Assembly (NCBI GenBank): GCA_027306845.1 | Contig: DAHUYY010000028.1 | Span: 1 to 13,360, forward strand | Origin: Vulcanimicrobiota bacterium | GTDB lineage: Bacteria; Vulcanimicrobiota; Vulcanimicrobiia; Vulcanimicrobiales; Vulcanimicrobiaceae | Direction: 5' to 3' | DNA length: 13,360 nt | In this document: one piece after another, positions 1 to 6,340 of the stretch | How positions within the stretch are numbered: position 1 is the stretch's first letter | Layout: every line of letters begins with the position of its first letter | Notes under the pieces: model-generated | The model's input: the letters and a program-made list of their open reading frames with translations, nothing else | Databases searched by the model: none | What the model was told of the DNA's origin: nothing | Translations under genes and position numbers: made by a program

Positions 1-2
1 GC

Positions 3-2222
3 GGTGGAGGGGGCGGGAACGGCAGCGTTGGCTTCACACCGCCCGGCGCTGGATCGACACCCGCTCCGGTCGTCACCTATCCCCCGTCGATTACTGAGAG
101 CGCCGCACTCGGCAGCAGCCCGCAGACGCTGACCTTCGCGCAGATCGCCTCCGGAGCATCGGGATCGGTCACCGTCCCTGCGACGACCACCGGCTCGGGC
201 AGCGCAACGATCACCGTTGAATCATCGCTCCCGACCGGCGCACCCGTGCCGCAGTCGACTAATCTCCGCCGCCCGAAAGCACTCGGCGCGACGGTGACGC
301 CGTTGCTCTATGCCGTCGTAACGCCGAGCAGCGCCGTAACCTTCGGCAGCACGCCTGCCTTCACGTTCACCTTCCCGACCGGAACGCTGCAAGGCGATAT
401 CTACGTCGCCTTTTTCGACCCCACCAATGTAGCTGCGGGTTGGAATGCGGTCGCCGGGCCGATCGCCGCGAGCGGCAACACGGTCTCGCTACCCTCGCAG
501 ACGATCGCTCCGCCGATCGCGCTCAACGCGAACGTGTCGTACATCTTTGCAATCGTCGAGAACGGCACGCCGCTGCCGACGCCGGTGCCGAGTGCAACGC
601 CGACGGTCGCTCCCTCACCGACGACGACGGCGACGCCCTATGCCGGCCCAACTGCGACGGCTTCGCCGCTCGCCGGGCCCACCTTCGGGCCGAAAACCGA
701 TCCTGGTTGGGGGCCGCGCGCTATCGCCGATGGCTTCCAGTTTCCCGTACAGAGCGGTTTTAACGGCGCGGGAGAGACGGTCGCGGTCGTCATCGATTCC
801 TCGCTGCTCACCAGCGATATCTCGTTCTACAACAACTACTTCCAGACACCGGTGACGGGAAGCACGATCTCGCAGGTGCTCGTCGACGGCGGGCCGGCCG
901 CGGGTGCGGATAACGGGGAAGCGACGCTCGATGTCGAGACGATCACCGGCCTCGCCCCGGGTGCGAACATCATCATCTACGAAATTCCCAGCCTCACCGA
1001 CCAGCACATCGTCGATGCCTACAACCGGGCGATCAGCGATGCAAAAGCATCGGTCGTCAACTCCTCGTTCTCGGGATGCGAGAGCATCACCACGTACCAG
1101 TCGTACGATCCGGTGCTGCAAGCCGGCGCGAGCAAAGGCATCGCCTTCGTCGCTGCGGCGGGCGATTCGGGGAACGAATGCTTCGATGGTATCGGCAACG
1201 TGGTCGGCGTCGGATATCCGGCGAGCGATCCCAATGCGATCGGCGTCGGCGGCACCGAGACGAATCTCAACCTCGCTGACCCGATTAACAATCCGGTTGC
1301 GTGGAACGACACTTCGTGCGGCAGCTTGGGGAACAGCCAATGTGCGACCGGCGGCGGCGTCTCGCCGCACGCAACGATCCCGCCGTTCCAGGTCGGGCTC
1401 TCCGGCGAAACATCGACGACGCAGCGGAACGTTCCCGACGTCGCCCTCCCCGCCGAAGACGTTGCTACCTACGATAACGGCACGTGGGGCGCAGCAGCCG
1501 GCACCTCGTGGAGCTCGCCGCAGTATGCCGCGTTGATGGCCGAGATCTACGAATACTGCAACTTCTCGGTCTCGACTGCGACGGTCTCGTTCGACCCGGT
1601 CGCGTTGCCGTACACCGCGTACAAGAGCTCGGCGGCAACGTTCATCGACGTTACCAGCGGCAACAACCAGTTCGCCGGTACGACGCCGTTCTATTCCGCA
1701 GGCCCCGGCTACGATAACGTGAGCGGGCTCGGCATTCCCCTCGGCATGCCGATCGCGCAAACGCTCTGCCCGAATCGCGCTCCGCTCTCACTCGGCGCGG
1801 GATTCACGCAGCAATCGCAGCCCTTCTCCTCGCTCGCTTCCGCCGGTGCTCGCAGCATCGAGGTTGCGCCGCGGATCGTCGGGCTGATCGACCAGGGTGC
1901 ACGCAACGCAAGCGCGATGACGCGCATCCAGATCGTGCTGCGCCCGACCGCCACCCTCGCCGGCGATGAGGCGACTGTCGTCAACGCTCTGCAACGCGCG
2001 GGCTTCACGATCGTGCAGCGCTTCGCCGACCATTTGGTTGTCGACGCCGAGGCTCCGGCTTCAACGGTCGACGCCTACTTTGCGACCTCGCTCCACGATG
2101 TCGTCGAGGGAAGTTTCGGAGCGCGTTACGCGCCGGTCACGACGGCGACGTTGCCCGCTGAGATTGCGCCGTACGTCTCGGGGGTAAGTCTCGACAACCT
2201 GGTAACGATGCACGCTCGCTAA
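3..2222 (+). CDS. Sedolisin (peptidase S53) serine-carboxyl protease, probable lipoprotein, 5' end outside window
   Basis: An exported acid-type endopeptidase of the sedolisin/kumamolisin family, cut by the left window edge. The frame is open from base 3, so the GTG at 246 is internal. The first visible codons encode five Gly and one Asn, like the tract after the lipobox Cys of the next gene; I infer a lipoprotein. Order: beta-rich Ser/Thr region, Pro/Thr linker (about 570-690), then the S53 catalytic domain (about 700-1760). Catalytic Glu is at 918-920 and Asp four residues on at 930-932 (GEATLD). The oxyanion Asp of AAGDSG is at 1164-1166 and the nucleophile Ser of AGTSWSSP at 1506-1508. 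The C-terminal calcium site is DVTSGN (Asp 1647-1649) plus AGPGYDN (Asp 1713-1715). No propeptide is visible between linker and catalytic domain. Instead, a segment resembling the second half of a pro-kumamolisin domain follows at about 1923-2219. The family call is firm; the lipoprotein anchor is inferred. Confidence 0.93.
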   Translation, partial: GGGGGNGSVGFTPPGAGSTPAPVVTYPPSITESAALGSSPQTLTFAQIASGASGSVTVPATTTGSGSATITVESSLPTGAPVPQSTNLRRPKALGATVTPLLYAVVTPSSAVTFGSTPAFTFTFPTGTLQGDIYVAFFDPTNVAAGWNAVAGPIAASGNTVSLPSQTIAPPIALNANVSYIFAIVENGTPLPTPVPSATPTVAPSPTTTATPYAGPTATASPLAGPTFGPKTDPGWGPRAIADGFQFPVQSGFNGAGETVAVVIDSSLLTSDISFYNNYFQTPVTGSTISQVLVDGGPAAGADNGEATLDVETITGLAPGANIIIYEIPSLTDQHIVDAYNRAISDAKASVVNSSFSGCESITTYQSYDPVLQAGASKGIAFVAAAGDSGNECFDGIGNVVGVGYPASDPNAIGVGGTETNLNLADPINNPVAWNDTSCGSLGNSQCATGGGVSPHATIPPFQVGLSGETSTTQRNVPDVALPAEDVATYDNGTWGAAAGTSWSSPQYAALMAEIYEYCNFSVSTATVSFDPVALPYTAYKSSAATFIDVTSGNNQFAGTTPFYSAGPGYDNVSGLGIPLGMPIAQTLCPNRAPLSLGAGFTQQSQPFSSLASAGARSIEVAPRIVGLIDQGARNASAMTRIQIVLRPTATLAGDEATVVNALQRAGFTIVQRFADHLVVDAEAPASTVDAYFATSLHDVVEGSFGARYAPVTTATLPAEIAPYVSGVSLDNLVTMHAR
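1923..2219 (+). other. Pro-kumamolisin-like segment at the C-terminus of the sedolisin
   Basis: About 99 residues after the catalytic domain. Successive elements read RIQIVLRP, then an ALQRAGFTIVQRF helix-strand, HLVVDAEAP, STVDAYFATSLHDV, GARYAPVTTATLP and finally YVSGVSLDNL. From memory, the second half of a sedolisin activation domain has the same order: the 'L..aGf.v' stretch, a strand, 'veaaF.t.l..y', 'g..y.a....lP', then 'v.gvsgLdn'. In known sedolisins that domain precedes the catalytic domain and is cleaved off in acid. Here it follows it, and its first half (the 'speHYg.yLtpeeF' part) is not recognisable. The resemblance is judged by eye, without an alignment score. Confidence 0.7.
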
Positions 2223-2235
2223 CCCGAAGCGGTCA

Positions 2236-2261
2236 ACGGGGAGCGCATCGAGCGTTCCCGT
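2236..2261 (+). other. Hairpin 1 in the sedolisin-lipoprotein gap
   Basis: ACGGG (2236-2240) pairs with CCCGT (2257-2261). The stem continues with a G-T and an A-T pair, one bulged G at 2243, and three G-C pairs around a 5-nt loop (ATCGA). That makes about ten base pairs. It lies 14 nt past the sedolisin stop. It has no following T-run, so a simple intrinsic terminator is unlikely; it may be part of a structured leader together with hairpin 2. Confidence 0.5.
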
Positions 2262-2271
2262 CCAGGATGCG

Positions 2272-2300
2272 GAGGCGCCGAGGCGAAAGCCAGGCGCCTC
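2272..2300 (+). terminator. Nested hairpin with GAAA tetraloop (terminator or leader element)
   Basis: GAGGCGCC (2272-2279) pairs perfectly with GGCGCCTC (2293-2300). Inside it, after a small GA/A internal loop, GGC (2282-2284) pairs with GCC (2289-2291) around a GAAA tetraloop. The sequence after the stem is TTAGCTTTAT, a weak T-rich tail, and the Shine-Dalgarno of the next gene begins at 2312. It could be a leaky terminator after the sedolisin gene, a leader element of the lipoprotein gene, or an RNA-stability hairpin. It matches no riboswitch class I could recall. Confidence 0.5.
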
Positions 2301-2311
2301 TTAGCTTTATC

Positions 2312-2317
2312 GGAGGG
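2312..2317 (+). promoter_or_regulatory. Shine-Dalgarno GGAGGG of the polyglycine lipoprotein gene
   Basis: GGAGGG ends 4 nt before the ATG at 2322, a short but workable spacing. It supports that ATG, which is also followed directly by a lipoprotein signal peptide. It sits 11 nt downstream of the nested hairpin, so folding of the hairpin does not by itself hide it. Confidence 0.6.
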
Positions 2318-2321
2318 CTCG

Positions 2322-2879
2322 ATGCGTCTATCCAGGCTGCTCTTCCCCGCGCTCGCTGCGAGCGCGCTCCTCGTAGCGGCGTGCGGCGGCGGTGGTGGTG
2401 GCGGTGGCGGTGGTAACCCGGCACCACCCCCGACCGCGCCGCCAACAACCGTGCCGACGCTCGCGCCCTCTCCGAGTATCTCACCAAGCGTCGCGCCGAG
2501 CGTCGCACCCGGCGCGCCGGGACCCGTCCTCGTCGTTTGGAGCGGCAGTTGGCCGCCGACGGGGGGCGCGGTTACGAGCGGATCGAGCGCCGGAAGCCCG
2601 CCGCCTATCGTTCCGCCGACGCTTCCGGCAAAGATTACCGTGCAAGCGAGTGAGAGTAATTACAGCGGAACGTACCTCGTTGCGCCCTCGGGCGCAGGCT
2701 GCGGCAGTTTCACGGCGGCAAACGCAACGCTCGCCGCCGGCGGCACCGACACGATAACGGTTGCCACCGGAGCGGTCGGCAGTACGTGCGCGTTTACGTT
2801 CACCGGTGCGACCGGGATCGCGCCGGCATCGCTCACGATCGACGCTACGAACGCCACGCTTACGGGAGGAGTGCAATAA
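2322..2879 (+). CDS. Small polyglycine-tract lipoprotein, function unknown
   Basis: 185 aa. The N-terminus is a lipoprotein signal peptide: Arg residues at 2 and 5, a hydrophobic core, then lipobox VAAC with the modified Cys at residue 21. Ten Gly residues follow (22-31, bases 2385-2414), then a Pro/Thr/Ser-rich linker to about residue 75. A small beta-rich domain of roughly 85 residues closes the protein. It has two Cys, in SGAGCGSF and GSTCAFTF, that could form a disulfide. The product is predicted to be membrane-anchored and exported, with the linker lifting the domain off the membrane. I recognise no enzyme motif and cannot assign a function. The stop at 2877-2879 is 1 nt before the next start, so the two are very likely one operon. 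It shares its linker style with the upstream protease. Confidence 0.85.
   Translation: MRLSRLLFPALAASALLVAACGGGGGGGGGGNPAPPPTAPPTTVPTLAPSPSISPSVAPSVAPGAPGPVLVVWSGSWPPTGGAVTSGSSAGSPPPIVPPTLPAKITVQASESNYSGTYLVAPSGAGCGSFTAANATLAAGGTDTITVATGAVGSTCAFTFTGATGIAPASLTIDATNATLTGGVQ
2864..2871 (+). promoter_or_regulatory. Shine-Dalgarno GGGAGGAG that fixes the start of the propeller lipoprotein
   Basis: GGGAGGAG lies inside the last codons of the upstream lipoprotein gene, 9 nt before the ATG at 2881. It selects that ATG over the in-frame ATG at 2761, which would overlap the upstream gene by 119 nt and put about 40 Arg-rich residues ahead of the signal peptide. Confidence 0.8.
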
Positions 2880-2880
2880 C

Positions 2881-5682
2881 ATGAGCCGCGCGACATTACG
2901 AAATGGTTTTCCCTTTGCACTCGCAACCGCACTGCTCGTCGGCTGTCACGGCGGCGGCAACTCGATTCCCAGCGTCGCGGCGGCAAGCGGCCCGCGCCAC
3001 AACATCGCGATCACCATTACGCGCTCCTCTACCACGCTCGCAACGACGCGGTCGCCGCAGAACATCCCCAGTAACGCACAATCGGTCGACGCTCGCATTT
3101 ACAGCGGCTCGAGCGCGAGCGGTGCCCCGATCTCCACGGCATGCGTTGCGTTCCCGCCGAATACGTCGAGCGCGACGCTCACCATCGGCTCGCCGATCGG
3201 CGTTCTCGAAACGATCGTCATCTCGTCGTGGAGCGGAACCTGTTCGAATAATCTTGGGACCGGGCAACTGTTAACGACGTTTACCGGAACGGGAACCGTT
3301 ACGGCATCGAGCACGACCGTCGCCCAAGTCTTTAACAACGGGAATCCGATCGTGCTCGGCACCCCACCGGCCCCTACCGCCGGAACGATCGCGCCGGTGC
3401 AGTTCACGAACCTCGGCCCGGTCTGGCAAAACGTGCTGAACGCGAACACGATTAGCGGCGATCTCGCCGGCTCGGGAAAGATTCAAAGCGTCGTGCCGGT
3501 CGGTCCGAGCACGCCGACGAGCCCGGCGCAAATTATTTATATCGCCGGCGGCGATGGAAACGGTTTTGAAGTCAACGTCTCGGCAGGCATTTATAAAACC
3601 GTCGATGGAGGCCAGACGTGGTATCCGATCGGATACGACAACGGCTTAACCGATACGCGCGTCAACGATATCTACGTCGATCAGAGCAATCCGAACGTCG
3701 TTCTCGCGGCCACCTTTTTCGGCGGAGTCTATCGTTCGACCGACGGTGGATCGAGTTGGGCGCAGGTCGACACGCATGCACCGGCGACGCACTTCGCGCT
3801 ACTCGGTAGCACGATCTACGTCGCCGATAGCACCGGGGTCGAACAATCGACCGATGACGGTGCGACCTGGAGCACCGCCGGCACCGGCTTCAGCTCGGCT
3901 GGAAACGCTTACGGAACCGGGGCGGATAGCCTCGCTGCCGCACCCCCGAGCACGCTGATCGCCGGCGACTACAACGGATACACCTGGAGCTTCAACGGCA
4001 CGACGTGGAGCAAGGGCGGCCAACTCGCCGCGACCGCGCTGAACTGCGGAAGCGGCGGTAACAGCGCGCCCGCTGCGGTCCACACGATTGCTATCGACCA
4101 GAGCACGCCGACGACGGTTTGGGCGACGGGTTGGTCGTGCACGATGGGCGGCAGCGCGGTCTCGCAAGAGCTCTACCTCTCCACCGACGGCGGTACGACC
4201 TGGAACGACGCCGCGACGCAGGCGAGCAGCACCGGAGCCGGGGGAAACCCGGCCGGATACTACGGCTCGCAGATGCTCGCCGATAGCAACACCGTTCCGC
4301 ACGAGATCTATATGGGCGCGGAGTTTACCGAGTGGAGCGCGCTCCCCGTCGCCGGAACGCCGCCGACCGCGAGCTACACGCCGGTGAGCGGACAGAGCCC
4401 GACGACGCAAGGCAACACCTACGGCGATATGCGCGGGCTCACCGTCGTTCCCAACGGCAACGGCGGCGATGCCTGTTACATCGCTTCGGATCAGGGGCTC
4501 TACTACCAGGGAACCTGCGGCAAGACACCCGGCCTCCCAACACCGCTTACCGGAGGGCTCTCGACGAACTACCTCTATGGTTTCGGCGTCGGCGGCACCG
4601 TCGGCAAAGAGACGATCATGACGACGATTCAGGATTTCGGCCCGGCAGCGACCGCCGTCCCCGGCAACGGCGGCGGACTCGCGGCCGCCGACTGGACCGG
4701 CTCGTTCAAAGGCAGCTCCGCGCTCAACGAAGGCGGCGACGCCGAGATCAGCCCCTTCAACGCAAGCGACTGCGTGGTTAGCCAGACGGCGGCACCCGCG
4801 CTCAACTATTCAACCGATGGCTGCCAGACCTTCAACCCATCGACGCCGAGCACGCTCGCGAGCGTTTCGAGCCTCTCGTTCTCTCGGAAAACCGCGGGGC
4901 TGCTCTTCATCGCCGACGGAACCGGCGGGCTCTATAAGTCGACCGACGACGGCGCGAGCGCAACGCTCGTCAGCGGTGCGAACGCACTGCTCGCAGGCGG
5001 AGACGGCGTGAGTTTCATCCGCGTCGATCCGGAGAACGATAACAATCTCTTCGCTATCGTCACCAATGCAACCAGCGGCGTCGGAACGATCGAATATTCG
5101 ACCAACGGCGGCGCGACGTGGACGGCAACGACGACGAGCTTCACCACCGCACCGGCGGCGCTCGCAATCGATCCGCAGAATTCGCTGGATATCGCGGCGG
5201 TCGGCGGCGCGGGCGCGCTGACGATCTACACCTCGACCAACGGCGGCGCGAGCTTCGTCGGCAATCAACCCGGAGGTCTCGCCGTCGCGCGACAGATGAT
5301 GTCGGTGCTCGCACGGCGGACGCAAACCTTCCCGCTGCGCTTCGCACCGCCGCGCCCGCCGTGGCGCTTAGGTGGAATCAACGCCCGTCTCTCCCCCCCG
5401 GTCGCGCCGGAGGAGTGGGCGGTTGCGACGATTGCGCCGCAATACGCGACCTCGCTTGAGTTCAACCCCGCCGCACCGGCGGGCCAAGACCCGATCCTCG
5501 CGCTTTCGACCGGATTCGGGCTCTTTGCCTCACCGGATTTGGGGGCGACGTGGGTGCGGCTCGATATGCCGGGCTCCGGCGCAATCTCGCGCCGCTTCAG
5601 CAAAGTGGAATGGCTCGGCGGCTACCTTTACGCCTCGACCGTCGGCCAAGGATTACTGCGCTCGACACAACCGCTGCAATAG
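2881..5682 (+). CDS. Asp-box (BNR/sortilin-like) beta-propeller lipoprotein
   Basis: 933 aa from the ATG at 2881. Lipobox LVGC puts the modified Cys at residue 22, so the protein is exported and membrane-anchored. A Ser/Thr-rich beta domain follows to about base 3360. The rest contains nine Asp-box-like motifs (S/T-x-D/N-x-G-x-x-W/F). Motif ends lie near 3621 (TVDGGQTW), 3759 (STDGGSSW), 3870 (STDDGATW), 4203 (STDGGTTW), 4833 (STDGCQTF), 4962 (STDDGASA, aromatic lost), 5121 (STNGGATW), 5256 (STNGGASF) and 5553 (SPDLGATW). Such motifs mark propeller blades of sialidases, sortilin-type and photosystem-assembly (Ycf48-like) proteins. No sialidase Arg triad or FRIP motif is evident, so I expect binding or scaffolding, possibly carbohydrate-related, and not sialidase activity. 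An Arg/Pro-rich stretch (about 5287-5421) interrupts the pattern before the last motif. It follows the small lipoprotein by 1 nt. Confidence 0.88.
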   Translation: MSRATLRNGFPFALATALLVGCHGGGNSIPSVAAASGPRHNIAITITRSSTTLATTRSPQNIPSNAQSVDARIYSGSSASGAPISTACVAFPPNTSSATLTIGSPIGVLETIVISSWSGTCSNNLGTGQLLTTFTGTGTVTASSTTVAQVFNNGNPIVLGTPPAPTAGTIAPVQFTNLGPVWQNVLNANTISGDLAGSGKIQSVVPVGPSTPTSPAQIIYIAGGDGNGFEVNVSAGIYKTVDGGQTWYPIGYDNGLTDTRVNDIYVDQSNPNVVLAATFFGGVYRSTDGGSSWAQVDTHAPATHFALLGSTIYVADSTGVEQSTDDGATWSTAGTGFSSAGNAYGTGADSLAAAPPSTLIAGDYNGYTWSFNGTTWSKGGQLAATALNCGSGGNSAPAAVHTIAIDQSTPTTVWATGWSCTMGGSAVSQELYLSTDGGTTWNDAATQASSTGAGGNPAGYYGSQMLADSNTVPHEIYMGAEFTEWSALPVAGTPPTASYTPVSGQSPTTQGNTYGDMRGLTVVPNGNGGDACYIASDQGLYYQGTCGKTPGLPTPLTGGLSTNYLYGFGVGGTVGKETIMTTIQDFGPAATAVPGNGGGLAAADWTGSFKGSSALNEGGDAEISPFNASDCVVSQTAAPALNYSTDGCQTFNPSTPSTLASVSSLSFSRKTAGLLFIADGTGGLYKSTDDGASATLVSGANALLAGGDGVSFIRVDPENDNNLFAIVTNATSGVGTIEYSTNGGATWTATTTSFTTAPAALAIDPQNSLDIAAVGGAGALTIYTSTNGGASFVGNQPGGLAVARQMMSVLARRTQTFPLRFAPPRPPWRLGGINARLSPPVAPEEWAVATIAPQYATSLEFNPAAPAGQDPILALSTGFGLFASPDLGATWVRLDMPGSGAISRRFSKVEWLGGYLYASTVGQGLLRSTQPLQ

Positions 5683-5704
5683 GGAGCGACGAGTTCGCAG
5701 GGAC

Positions 5705-5739
5705 GTGCGGCGCATGCATCGTGAGTGCATGCGCTGCGC
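5705..5739. terminator. Strong hairpin between convergent genes
   Basis: The arms 5705-5718 and 5726-5739 form a 14-bp stem with two or three G-T wobbles, centred on GCATGCA/TGCATGC, with a 7-nt loop. It begins 22 nt after the stop of the propeller gene. There is no T-run after it, so it may act as a bidirectional stop or as an RNA-stabilising 3' end and not as a classic intrinsic terminator. Confidence 0.5.
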
Positions 5740-5750
5740 CGCCTCGATAC

Positions 5751-5767
5751 GGCGCCCAAAGGGCGCC
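5751..5767. terminator. Short perfect GC hairpin between convergent genes
   Basis: GGCGCCC (5751-5757) and GGGCGCC (5761-5767) form a perfect 7-bp stem around AAA. It lies 11 nt past the previous hairpin and abuts the first copy of the 23-bp tandem repeat. Being symmetric, it could serve transcripts arriving from either side. There is no T-run. Confidence 0.4.
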
Positions 5768-5880
5768 TACTCGGCGTGACAGGGCTCCGCTCCGCGGCGT
5801 GAGAGGGCTTCGCTACTCAGCGTGAGAGGGCTTCGCTCCGCGGCGTGACAGGGCTTCGCTACTCGGCGTGACGAGCTTCG
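5767..5880. repeat. Five tandem copies of a 23-bp repeat, alternating two forms
   Basis: Units start at 5767, 5790, 5813, 5836 and 5859; the first four are 23 bp and the last is 22 bp. The shared core is GCGTGACAGGGCTTCG, with C/G, T/C and one-base deletion variants. Units 1, 3 and 5 begin CTACTCGGCG (unit 3 has A for the first G after CTACTC). Units 2 and 4 begin CTCCGCGGCG. The array therefore has a 46-bp higher-order period. There are no spacers, so it is not CRISPR. The last unit overlaps the 3' end of the minus-strand acetyltransferase gene. Confidence 0.85.
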
Positions 5881-6320
5881 CGGAGCTCGCGCTCCATCTC
5901 GACGTGCAGAATCCCGGCGTCGAGAAACTCCGGCCCATGCGCGCGAAAACCCGCACGCTCGTAGAATCCGCGCGCATGCGTCTGCGCGTGGAGAACGACG
6001 CGCGGGTAGTTGCGCGCTTGTGCCTCCGCAACGAGCGCATCGAGCAACGCGCGCCCGTATCCTCGCCCGCGATGCGTCGCGAGCACCGCCATTCGCCCAA
6101 TCTGCACCGCGCCGTCGGGGCGAGCAAAGAATCGTCCGGCGGCGACCGCCTCACCCGCCTCGGCGATGAACGCATGGCAGGCGCTCGCATCGCTCCGGTC
6201 GTGCGCGTCGATCTCCTCTTCCTCAGGCACCCCTTGCTCGCGCACGAATACCGCGCGCCGCACGTCGAACGCCCGCAACATTCGCTCGCCATCCTCCACC
6301 CCGAAGAGCTCGACCATCAT
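5859..6320 (-). CDS. GNAT N-acetyltransferase, YjcF/ElaA-like
   Basis: 153 aa with the start at 6320. An upstream in-frame ATG at 6386 would add 22 Arg/Pro-rich residues. A GGAAG on the minus strand lies 9 nt before 6320 and decides the start; a second ATG follows at 6317. The N-terminal motif VRRAVFVREQGVPEEEEID is typical of the YjcF/ElaA branch of GNAT proteins. The acetyl-CoA loop is in GRMAVLATHRGRGYGRALL (R-G-R-G-Y-G pattern). FYERAGFRAHGPEFLDAGI closes the fold. It is predicted to transfer an acetyl group from acetyl-CoA to a small-molecule or protein amine in the cytoplasm; the substrate is unknown. The last residues (EARHAE) and the stop come from the tandem repeat. The gene is divergent from the glycosyltransferase, 20 bp away. 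Confidence 0.88.
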   Translation of the reverse strand: MMVELFGVEDGERMLRAFDVRRAVFVREQGVPEEEEIDAHDRSDASACHAFIAEAGEAVAAGRFFARPDGAVQIGRMAVLATHRGRGYGRALLDALVAEAQARNYPRVVLHAQTHARGFYERAGFRAHGPEFLDAGILHVEMERELREARHAE

Positions 6321-6329
6321 CGCGGCGAA

Positions 6330-6334
6330 CTTCC
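6330..6334 (-). promoter_or_regulatory. Shine-Dalgarno GGAAG that sets the GNAT start
   Basis: On the minus strand GGAAG lies 9 nt upstream of the ATG at 6320, with GGAG a few bases further out. This supports starting the acetyltransferase at 6320 and not at 6386, and leaves a 20-bp space to the divergent start at 6341. Confidence 0.5.
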
Positions 6335-6340
6335 GCTCCG

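Noticed and set aside
246..248. GTG as the start of the sedolisin gene
   Set aside because: The frame is open back to base 3 and begins in a Gly-Asn tract like that of the neighbouring lipoprotein. No signal peptide follows 246.
615..1760. Long antisense frame (381 aa) over the sedolisin gene
   Set aside because: It is an Arg-rich shadow in GC-rich DNA, opposite a gene with intact catalytic motifs.
2236..2300. Cyclic di-GMP (GEMM) or other known riboswitch
   Set aside because: The GNRA loop drew attention, but the conserved core sequences of the classes I could recall (GEMM, glycine, cobalamin, preQ1, fluoride, ZTP) are missing.
2761..2880. Longer start for the propeller lipoprotein
   Set aside because: It overlaps the upstream gene by 119 nt and adds Arg-rich residues before a perfect lipoprotein signal. 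The Shine-Dalgarno favours 2881.
5767..5880. CRISPR array
   Set aside because: The units are head-to-tail with no spacers, and no cas genes are nearby.
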